Source: Fen-178 sp049516835 (lineage in GTDB: Bacteria > Acidobacteriota > Terriglobia > Bryobacterales > Bryobacteraceae). Taken from it: a stretch of DNA of 64,000 nt. The position numbers and the translations under genes are program-made. The stretch is from positions 1-64,000 of the forward strand of contig JBEKSR010000002.1 of the NCBI GenBank assembly GCA_049516835.1, read 5' to 3'. A model generated the notes under the pieces. That model did not search any database. It saw only the letters and a program-made list of their open reading frames with translations, and had not been told where the DNA came from. Shown piece by piece: positions 25,612 through 32,671 of the stretch. The first letter of the stretch is position 1. Every line of letters begins with the position of its first letter.

Positions 25612-26898
25612 GTGCATTCGGGTTCCATAAGCAAGGTTGCAGTGGCGGCCGCGCTGGTCCTATGCCTGGCCGGCTGCCGCAGCGGTCCTCCGCGCGCGCC
25701 CGCCATTGGCGAGGCCTATGTGGGGCCCGCCGTTCTCAAGATCCGCAGCGATATCCCGTTGCAGTCCTCGACCGTTGCCACCGTCCAGCACGGCGACCGC
25801 CTGGAGATCCTCCAGACCAGGCGCCGCTTCCTGCGCGTCCGCACGCCCGCCGGCGCCGAGGGCTGGACCGACGAGCGGCACCTGCTCTCCACCGCGGACA
25901 TGGCCGCGCTGCGGGAGCTTTCCGAACGGGCCGCCGCCATGCCGGTGCAGGGGCAGGCCACCACCTACAGCGAGCTCAACGTGCATACGCAACCCGCGCG
26001 CCAATCGCCCAGCTTCGTGCAAGTCAAGGAAAAGGAAAAGATGGACGTGCTGACCCACGTGGCGACGCCCCGCGCGGATGCGCCGCGCAAGCCGCTCATC
26101 GCCCCCTCGCCGAAGAAGGCCAAGGCCGCCATGAAACCGGCCAAGAAGGAGGCCAGGTATCCTCCGCCACCCATGCCCAAACCGCCGGCGCTTCCGCCGG
26201 ATTGGCTCGATCTTTCGAAGACCGATCAGCCCGACGAAGCGGCGCCGGCCGAGGAAGAAATCGACGAGAAGACGCCGGCTCCCGTGGACGAGTGGAGCCT
26301 GATCCGGACAGCCAGCGGGCAATCCGGCTGGGTGCTGACGCGCCGTCTGGTGATGGCCATCCCCGACGAGGTGGCGCAGTACGCTGAAGGACACCGCATC
26401 GTTTCCTATTTCTCGCTCGGCGAGGTGCGCGCTGGCGGCGAGAAGAAAACCACGTGGCTATGGACCACCATTGGCGACGGGACGCAGCCGTACGACTTCG
26501 ACAGTTTCCGCGTCTTCGTCTGGAGCCAGCGCCACCGTCACTACGAGACCGCGTACATCGAGCGCAACCTGAAGGGTTACGCCCCGGTACTGCTCCAGGA
26601 AGTGGAGTTCTCCGCGCGCGGCAAGGCGAAGGGCGAGGCCGTCAAGTACCCCGGCTTTTCGATTTGTATCGAGAAGAAGGATGGGCAGCGGTACCGCCGC
26701 GAATATGCGCTGCCGACCGCCGAGAAGGTGCGGTTTGCCGGAGAACACTCCTGCGAAGCCCCCGGCGCCCCGGTGGCGACGGTCCAAGCGCCGGCCTCGC
26801 CCCCATCCGCCGCCGCGTCCGCGCCGCCGGCGGAGACCTTCACCCAGCGCGTGAAGAAGCGCCTCCGCGCCATCACGCGGCGCTGGTTCGGAGGGTAG
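25612..26898 (+). CDS. SH3-domain lipoprotein
   Basis: The 428-residue protein starts at GTG 25612 and has a lipoprotein signal with lipobox LCLAGC. Two bacterial SH3-type modules can be seen: residues 38-95 (VLKIRSDIPLQSSTVATVQ to GAEGWTDERHLL) and a split second one (ELNVHTQPARQSPSFVQVKE, then WSLIRTASGQSGWVLTRRLV), separated by a Lys/Pro-rich linker. A C-terminal globular region (WTTIGDGTQPYDFDSFRVFVW) follows. It is likely anchored in a membrane facing the periplasm and may bind the cell wall. Confidence 0.8.
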   Translation: MHSGSISKVAVAAALVLCLAGCRSGPPRAPAIGEAYVGPAVLKIRSDIPLQSSTVATVQHGDRLEILQTRRRFLRVRTPAGAEGWTDERHLLSTADMAALRELSERAAAMPVQGQATTYSELNVHTQPARQSPSFVQVKEKEKMDVLTHVATPRADAPRKPLIAPSPKKAKAAMKPAKKEARYPPPPMPKPPALPPDWLDLSKTDQPDEAAPAEEEIDEKTPAPVDEWSLIRTASGQSGWVLTRRLVMAIPDEVAQYAEGHRIVSYFSLGEVRAGGEKKTTWLWTTIGDGTQPYDFDSFRVFVWSQRHRHYETAYIERNLKGYAPVLLQEVEFSARGKAKGEAVKYPGFSICIEKKDGQRYRREYALPTAEKVRFAGEHSCEAPGAPVATVQAPASPPSAAASAPPAETFTQRVKKRLRAITRRWFGG

Positions 26899-26927
26899 GG
26901 CCGACGCGGACCTTCTATACTGTTTCC

Positions 26928-28070
26928 GTGACCCGTACAATCTGTCTCCTCGCCGCGCTCCCGCTGTTGGCCGCGCCACCTACCCGCTTTGCGGAGCACA
27001 CCATCGCCACCGGATTGACCGGTGGATACCAGGTGGTGGTGGCCGATCTCAACCACGACGGCCGGCCCGACGTGATCGCCCTTGCCAGTGGCCTGCCCGA
27101 GCTGGTGTGGTACGAGAACCCCACTTGGGAACGCCACGTCATTGCCGGGAACCAGGCGCACATGATCAATTGCGCCGTGGCCGGCGCCGATTCCGAAGGC
27201 ATACCCGAAATCGTGCTGGCTTCGGAGTTCTCCATGCAGCCGAAAAAAAGTGCGGGCGTGGTTTCCGTGTTGCGTCGCAATGGCGACCCGCGGAATCTCT
27301 GGACTGCCACCGAGATCGACCGGATTCCCGCCTCGCACCGCCTGCGCACCGCCGATATCGATGGCAGCGGCAGACGCGTGGTGATCGACTCGGCCCTGGC
27401 CGCGTCCGATGCCGAGGCTCCCGATTACCGCGGGAACGCGCCGCTGGTGTTTTACCGCCAGGGCGAGTGGAAGCGCCAGCCCATCGCCCCGCAAAACAGC
27501 GGGCTGGTCCACGGCATTTACATTATCGACTGGGACGGCGATGGGCGCGATGAGATCCTCACCGCCGGTTTCGAAGGCATTCATCTGTTCAAGCTGGGGA
27601 AGGACGGCAAGTGGATCCGCACCGAGATCGCCAAGGGCGACCCTTCACCGTGGCCCAAGTCCGGCTCGAGCGACATTGCCGTTGGGAAGTTGGGCCAGGA
27701 GCGGTACCTCGCGGCCATAGAGCCCTGGCACGGCAACCAGGTGGCGGTCTACCACCGCAGTGGGGCTGCCTGGCAGCGGGTGGTGATCGACAGTTCGCTG
27801 GTGGACGGCCACACCATCCAGACCGCCGACCTGAATGGCGACGGCCGCGATGAAGTGATCGCCGGGTATCGCGGGCAGGGGCACAGCGTGTACATCTATT
27901 ACGCCGAGGATGCCGCCGGCACGCGGTGGTCGAAGCAGGTGCTGGACCAGGGAGGGATGGGCGCCGCCGCCTGCGCCGTGGCCGATTTGAACGGCGACGG
28001 ACGGCCGGACATCGCGTGCATCGGCACTGCGGGTGGCAATTTGAAGTGGTACGAGAACCTGGGGCGATAG
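26928..28070 (+). CDS. Secreted FG-GAP/VCBS repeat protein
   Basis: The 380-residue protein starts at GTG 26928 with a short signal peptide (ICLLAALPLLAAPPT). It has repeats with calcium-binding-like DxNxDGxxD loops: ADLNHDGRPDVIAL, IDWDGDGRDEILTAG, ADLNGDGRDEVIAGY and ADLNGDGRPDIACIG, spaced as in a seven-bladed propeller. Such proteins are common in Acidobacteria and Planctomycetes; ligand unknown. A longer reading frame upstream overlaps the SH3 gene and lacks a signal peptide, so it was rejected. Confidence 0.85.
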   Translation: MTRTICLLAALPLLAAPPTRFAEHTIATGLTGGYQVVVADLNHDGRPDVIALASGLPELVWYENPTWERHVIAGNQAHMINCAVAGADSEGIPEIVLASEFSMQPKKSAGVVSVLRRNGDPRNLWTATEIDRIPASHRLRTADIDGSGRRVVIDSALAASDAEAPDYRGNAPLVFYRQGEWKRQPIAPQNSGLVHGIYIIDWDGDGRDEILTAGFEGIHLFKLGKDGKWIRTEIAKGDPSPWPKSGSSDIAVGKLGQERYLAAIEPWHGNQVAVYHRSGAAWQRVVIDSSLVDGHTIQTADLNGDGRDEVIAGYRGQGHSVYIYYAEDAAGTRWSKQVLDQGGMGAAACAVADLNGDGRPDIACIGTAGGNLKWYENLGR

Positions 28071-28076
28071 CGGCGC

Positions 28077-28394
28077 CTACTCGGGAAACTCGGCGCTCAG
28101 GATCTCCGCGACCTGCCCGCGCAGGACCGGGGCGTGGTCAACCGCCGTCTGCCAGACAAACGGCCAGTAGATGCCGAAGTACTCGTGGACCAAGATGTTT
28201 CGCAACCCCACGATGTCGGGCCACGGCACTGAGCTGTGCCGCGACGTAAGTTGGGGGCTGAGCCGCGCAATCGCTTCACCGATGATGGTCAGCTTTTGAG
28301 CGACGGCGTAGCAAAGCGTCTCGTCGGCGAGGAAATCGGCTTCCGTTCGCCCGGAGACCGCTGCGCCGCCATCGCCGGGGATGAAATGAACCAT
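28077..28394 (-). pseudogene. hepT: HepT/DUF86 C-terminal part (interrupted gene)
   Basis: The sequence from GRTEADFLADETL through YAVAQKLTIIGEA to RNILVHEYFGIYW is the body of a HepT (DUF86) ribonuclease toxin; RNxxxHEY is its R-x4-H-x-Y catalytic motif. The first 20 or so family residues are missing here. They are found 0.7 kb away at 29141-29094, directly overlapping the end of the matching nucleotidyltransferase gene. The gene has been split by an inserted segment. The residues MVHFIPGDGG before GRTEAD are not family-like. Confidence 0.8.
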
Positions 28395-28434
28395 TCACTT
28401 GTTTGCTCAGTGAATACTGTTTCGTTCCCCCGAT

Positions 28435-28680
28435 TCAGCTTCGATGCCCTTTGCCCCAACTCCGTCCCGTTCCACCGCAGATGATCGGGTTTCCATGCCT
28501 GTCTCGAATGATCGCTCCATTAGCTCCATGCTTCGGTAGTCGCTCCAAATGGCGGCGGTAGCCGATACCCTTCAGGTCTCTCGCAAAGCCGCTCCCGCAA
28601 TCCGGGCATCGCTCATCGGGTAACTGCTCAACTTCGTGTGTGGATGCCATGTTTTGTATTCTCGCTCTCCAGTTAATCAC
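28435..28680 (-). CDS. Small zinc-ribbon-like protein, inserted
   Basis: An 81-residue protein with CPDCGSGFARDLKGIGYRRH and a later single Cys (IICGGTGRSWG). The CPxCG pair suggests one half of a metal site. I do not recognise the family. It lies inside the segment that interrupts hepT, so it was probably brought in with the neighbouring gene. The start may be internal (MASTHEVEQ at about 28650). Confidence 0.5.
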   Translation of the reverse strand: MINWRARIQNMASTHEVEQLPDERCPDCGSGFARDLKGIGYRRHLERLPKHGANGAIIRDRHGNPIICGGTGRSWGKGHRS

Positions 28681-28694
28681 TTAGTCTGATCGCA

Positions 28695-29093
28695 TCAATG
28701 ACGCAAAGAGGACTTTAAGCGCTTGAATAAACACTTGCCTGTTGGATCTAACGAAACTAATTCCCAGCCATCGTTACCCAGCCGATTGAGGCAAGATGTT
28801 ACAATCTTGACAGTTATCCGCTCAGTCGCCCTGTCGTGCATTTCCTGCATAACGTCGTTCACGATCTTCTGCGTATCGTTTGTCGGCGAGTGTTGTTCAC
28901 GGTGACTATCTGCGGCAGCTTGAATTTCATCAGCATCGCCTTTGGACAGTGCCTTATATTCTAACTCACAAAGATCAGAATCACCTAGCGATGCTATCTT
29001 GTACTCCCAATGGGGACGGACAAGCTTTGTATGAACCTGCAACACCAGTAGGCTCGTCAATAAAGCGATTGCAGCAGCTAATAAAATCTTCAT
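28695..29093 (-). CDS. Membrane-anchored protein with a DUF4177-like tail, inserted
   Basis: The 132-residue protein starts at ATG 29093 (MKILLAAAIALLTSLLVLQV, one N-terminal membrane segment). The C-terminal part NRLGNDGWELVSLDPTGKCLF resembles DUF4177-type domains. The middle is charged (EIQAAADSHREQHSPT). Base composition is clearly lower in GC than in the flanking genes, which supports recent arrival. A longer frame adds MRRNRQRLNDILGALD, which is the HepT N-terminus and not part of this protein. Function unknown. Confidence 0.6.
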   Translation of the reverse strand: MKILLAAAIALLTSLLVLQVHTKLVRPHWEYKIASLGDSDLCELEYKALSKGDADEIQAAADSHREQHSPTNDTQKIVNDVMQEMHDRATERITVKIVTSCLNRLGNDGWELVSLDPTGKCLFKRLKSSLRH

Positions 29094-29141
29094 GTCCAAC
29101 GCTCCCAGTATGTCGTTCAGACGCTGTCGATTACGCCGCAT
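29094..29141 (-). pseudogene. hepT: HepT N-terminal fragment
   Basis: MRRNRQRLNDILGALD matches the start of HepT/DUF86 proteins. Its ATG overlaps the nucleotidyltransferase stop by 11 bases (ATGCGGCGTAA), the same geometry as in the module at 24221. The remainder of the protein lies at 28394-28077 after an insertion of about 0.7 kb. Confidence 0.75.
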
Positions 29142-29436
29142 AGATCAGCCGGGCCTCGGCCAGCACGCCGGGCCTGATGAGCGGCTTCAGGGCAGGCTTG
29201 ACCGCCAGATCGACCCGGCGGCCGAGCAACGCCGTAAGTTCCCGCATCATCGCTGAAACGCCCAGCAGTCCAGGGCGCGCGCCGGGCAAGAAATCGACCA
29301 GGAGGTCGAAATCGCTGTCCGGCCGCATCTCGCCGCGCGAGGCCGAACCGAACAAGGATAACTCCTTGACTTGGTGACGCCGGCAAATGTCGGCGATCGC
29401 GGCCTCGGGCAACTCGATTCCGGTGGCGATGGTCAT
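29131..29436 (-). CDS. mntA: MntA-like nucleotidyltransferase antitoxin
   Basis: The 101-residue protein has FGSASRGEMRPDSDFDLLVDF (GS and DxD) near residue 29 and ALLGRRVDLAVKPALKP, typical of short MntA antitoxins that polyadenylylate or otherwise nucleotidylate HepT. It is complete from the ATG at 29436. Its HepT partner is split, so the module is probably not a working toxin-antitoxin pair now. Confidence 0.88.
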   Translation of the reverse strand: MTIATGIELPEAAIADICRRHQVKELSLFGSASRGEMRPDSDFDLLVDFLPGARPGLLGVSAMMRELTALLGRRVDLAVKPALKPLIRPGVLAEARLIYAA

Positions 29437-29505
29437 AGAGTCGATTCTCTATTCCCATTATCCATCGCCTTCGTGGCCTGCGGTTCACAGCGGAAGGACC
29501 ACATC

Positions 29506-31157
29506 CTACGCTGTAGCCTGCCGCGCTACGTCTTCCAGGCCGCGCTCCTTGATCTCCTGCTCGCGGATCAGGAACTTCTGCACCTTCTTGCTCACCGTCA
29601 TGGGGAACGTATCCACGAAACGGATGAACTGCGGGATTTTGAAGTAGGCGATCGTGCCGCGGCAGAAATCGCGGATCTCGTCGGCCGTGGCCTGCTCGCC
29701 CTTCTTGAGCTTGATCCACGCCAGCACGGTCTCGCCCAGCTTGGCGTCGGGCAACCCGACCACGTACACGTCGGCGATCTTGGGATGCGTGTGCAGGAAA
29801 TCTTCCACTTCGCGCGGGTATATGTTCTCACCGCCGCGAATGATGGTCTCCTTGGCGCGTCCCTTGAAGCTGAAGTAGCCGTCGGGGCGCATCACCGCCA
29901 GGTCGCCGGTGTACAGCCAGCCCTCGCTGTCGATGACCTCGGCCGTGGCCTTGGGATCGGCGTCGTAGCCCTTCATGACCAGGTAACCGCGCGTCGCCAG
30001 CTCGCCCTGTTGTCCGATAGGCAGCCGGCGGTGGGTTTTCGGGTCGACAATCTGGATTTCCGTATTGGGCAGCGTGGTCCCCACGGTGGTCACGCGCAGC
30101 TCGAGGGGGTCGTCCGCCCGCGACATGGTGATTCCCGGCGACGACTCCGTCTGTCCGTACACAATGGTCATCTCGGGGCAGTGCATGCGCTCGACCACGT
30201 GCCTCATCAACTCGATGGGACACGCCGACCCCGCCATCACGCCGGTGCGCAGCGAAGTCAGGTCGAAGCGGGCGAATTCGGGGTGCTCCATCTCGGCGAT
30301 AAACATGGTGGGCACGCCGTAGAGGGCGGTGGCGCGCTCGCGGTGAACGGCCTCCAGCGTGGCGAGCGCGTCGAATTGCGGCGAGGGCAGAATCAGCGCA
30401 GCCCCCGATACCACCGACACCATGGAGCCGATCACCGACCGAAGCAATGGTAGAGGGGCACGGGCGCGCAAATGCAGTCCTTTTCCGTGGCCTTCAACCC
30501 CACTCCCATGGCCATGCCATTATTCAGCAGGTTGCGGTGAGTGAGCATGGCGCCCTTGGGAAGACCGGTGGTGCCGGAGGTGTACTGGATGTTCACCACG
30601 TCATCCGGCATGGCGGCGTCTTGCGGGAAATCGGTTCCGCCGGCGATCATGGCATGCCACGATTCGTCGCCCAGCCAGACGACGTGCTCGAGGGGCAGCG
30701 TGTCGCCATCGCGGGACTCCGCCAGAATTTGGCGGTAGTTGGCCCGCGAATCCTTCTCGTGCAGGAACAACGCGCGAATGTGCGACTTGGCCAGCACATA
30801 CCGCAGCTCGTGCGAGCGGGAGGCCGGATTGACATTGACCAGGATGACTCCCGCGCGCGGCGCGGCATATTGCAGGAGCACCCATTCCAGGCAGTTGCTG
30901 GCCCAGATGCCGGCACGGTGGCCGGGCCGCAGCCCCAGCCCGGCAAGCCCGCGCGCGGCGCGCGTCACCTCGCGGTCCAGCTCGCTCCAGCTCAGCCGTA
31001 CCCCCTCATGGCACACTACCAGGGCTTCACAGTCGGGAAACTTCCCGGCGGCTTCGGCGAGAGCCTGCGAGAGGGTCAGGCTGAGAAGGGGCACGGCTGC
31101 CCCACGCAGATAACTGAGCCCCGCGGCTTCAGATTCCAGCTCAGTGGTTTCAGGCAC
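29506..31157 (-). pseudogene. Long-chain acyl-CoA ligase (AMP-forming), frameshifted
   Basis: Together the two frames encode a fatty-acyl-CoA synthetase of about 550 residues. The first part (start GTG at 31157) has the AMP-binding signature YTSGTTGLPKGAMLTHRN and ends in PLYHCFGR-stop. The second part continues SVIGSMVSVVSGAAL, with YGQTESSPG, GWLYTGDLAVM, the hinge KGRAKETIIRGGENIYP and the catalytic Lys region MTVSKKVQKF. A missing base near 30436-30440 separates the frames: one added T would give CFGSVIGSM. The enzyme activates fatty acids with ATP and CoA. Either a recent pseudogene or a sequence error. Confidence 0.88.
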
Positions 31158-31239
31158 GAACTCTCAATGTACCCGATGGCGTATTTCGGCCCGCCAAAGT
31201 TGTGCTGATAGGGGTATAAGCCGGACAGGGGGCGAACAG

Positions 31240-31295
31240 AGCTGGCTTACGAAACAAAAATGGCATATCCTTTCGTAAGGAGCTGGCTAACGAAA
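31240..31295 (+). promoter_or_regulatory. Repeated operator-like sites upstream of the fic gene
   Basis: Two direct copies of AGCTGGCT(T/A)ACGAAA lie at 31240-31254 and 31281-31295, with an inverted TTTCGTAAG at 31271-31279 between them. Together they form a CTTACGAAA/TTTCGTAAG dyad. The last copy ends seven bases before the start codon, well placed to block transcription or translation. Confidence 0.65.
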
Positions 31296-31302
31296 GGATT
31301 TT

Positions 31303-32481
31303 GTGTCCGCAGAAGAAGACCACAGCCGGCGGCTTGGCCGCTACATCGTCAAAGGTTACGGTGAGGAGAGCGTCAGATCGTACGTGCCGGCGCCGCTCCC
31401 GCCGAATCCGCCGGTTCGCCTGGAGGCCCTCCAGCACCTGCTCGAACAAGCGAACCAGTCTCTCGGCCGGCTTGACGGCTTGGCCTCCGTTCTACCCAAC
31501 CTATCGCTGTTTATCTACGCCTACGTTCGCAAAGAGGCGGTGCTTTCCTCTCAAATCGAGGGGACTCAGTCTTCGCTATCCGACCTGCTCCTGTTTGAAA
31601 ACGACGAGGCGCCGGGAGTGCCGCTGACTGACGTCCAGGAGGTCTCGAACTACGTGGCGGCGCTGAACCATGGCCTGGAGCGGCTGCGCGGGGGCTTTCC
31701 ACTTTCCTTGCGGCTCATCCGCGAGATCCATGAGGTCCTTCTATCGAAGGGTCGGGGGAGCGACAAGCAGCCGGGCGAATTCCGGCATAGTCAGAACTGG
31801 ATCGGCGGCACCCGTCCGGGGACCGCGGCCTTCGTTCCGCCACCGCCTGAGCTGGTCCTCGATTGCATGAGCGCCCTCGAACGATTCCTGCACGACGAGC
31901 GGACGGACCTCCCGCTGCTCATCAAAGCCGGTTTGGTCCACGTCCAGTTTGAGACGATTCACCCGTTCCTGGACGGCAACGGCCGCCTGGGCCGGTTGCT
32001 CATCACATTCTTACTGTGCGCGGCCGGCGTGCTGCGGGAACCAATCCTCTATCTGAGCCTCTACTTCAAGCAGCACCGGCCGGCTTATTACGACCTGCTG
32101 GACCGAGTGCGGGCCAAGGGCGACTGGGAGACTTGGCTGGATTTCTTCCTGACCGGCGTCAGGGATACCGCCGAACAGGCCGCGGCCGCCGCGCGCCGCA
32201 TCGTTGCGGTTTTCGAAAAGCACCGCCGCCAGATCGAGGGGTTGGGCCGTCCGGCGGCATCCGTGCTGCGCGTATTCGAACACATCGAGCGCAACCCGAT
32301 CGTGTCGATACCCGCCACTGCCCGGAGCATCGGCATCTCCGCGCCGACCGTTGCGAAATCCCTGGAGCACATGCGGCACTTGGGCATGCTGCGCGAGATC
32401 ACCGGGCGGCAACGCCACCGTCTATTCGTCTACGATGCCTACCTTGCGATCCTGAGCGAGGGAACCGAACCGATCCGATGA
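31303..32481 (+). CDS. Fic family protein with C-terminal winged helix
   Basis: The 392-residue protein has an N-terminal Fic_N-type domain with the inhibitory helix motif SSQIEGTQSS near residue 82, then the Fic core HPFLDGNGRLGRLL near residue 219, with catalytic His and the anion-binding loop complete. The C-terminal 80 residues (SVLRVFEHIERNPIVSIPATARSIGISAPTVAKSLEHM) are a winged helix-turn-helix. Fic enzymes transfer AMP from ATP to target hydroxyls; the E of the inhibitory motif keeps the enzyme in check. The start is GTG 31303. The DNA-binding domain and upstream repeats suggest autoregulation. Next to tRNA-Pro. Confidence 0.9.
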   Translation: MSAEEDHSRRLGRYIVKGYGEESVRSYVPAPLPPNPPVRLEALQHLLEQANQSLGRLDGLASVLPNLSLFIYAYVRKEAVLSSQIEGTQSSLSDLLLFENDEAPGVPLTDVQEVSNYVAALNHGLERLRGGFPLSLRLIREIHEVLLSKGRGSDKQPGEFRHSQNWIGGTRPGTAAFVPPPPELVLDCMSALERFLHDERTDLPLLIKAGLVHVQFETIHPFLDGNGRLGRLLITFLLCAAGVLREPILYLSLYFKQHRPAYYDLLDRVRAKGDWETWLDFFLTGVRDTAEQAAAAARRIVAVFEKHRRQIEGLGRPAASVLRVFEHIERNPIVSIPATARSIGISAPTVAKSLEHMRHLGMLREITGRQRHRLFVYDAYLAILSEGTEPIR

Positions 32482-32520
32482 ATCTGAGAGGCTCTGGAGT
32501 CTGTATGTCTTCAGGGTATT

Positions 32521-32598
32521 TGGTCGGGCCGCGGGGATTTGAACCCCGGACCTCTTGCACCCCAAGCAAGCGCGCTAGCCAGGCTGCGCCACGGCCCG
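32521..32598 (-). tRNA. tRNA-Pro (anticodon GGG)
   Basis: On the minus strand a complete cloverleaf can be drawn. The acceptor stem CGGGCCG pairs with CGGCCCG over seven base pairs, the anticodon stem CTTGC/GCAAG encloses TTGGGGT with GGG at positions 34-36, and the T arm contains GGTTCAAATCC. CCA is encoded at 32523-32521. Confidence 0.95.
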
Positions 32599-32671
32599 AT
32601 ATTGTGGAACATCATGATTCTAGCACGACTCACTGAGCCTTAAAGCTCCACCCCCCGCGCCCCCGCTCGCC

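Noticed and set aside
26454..26927. Longer start for the FG-GAP protein
   Set aside because: The extra residues overlap the SH3 lipoprotein in another frame and would bury the signal peptide.
31303..32598. Integrated element at tRNA-Pro
   Set aside because: No integrase or repeated tRNA end was seen near the tRNA; only the fic gene lies next to it.
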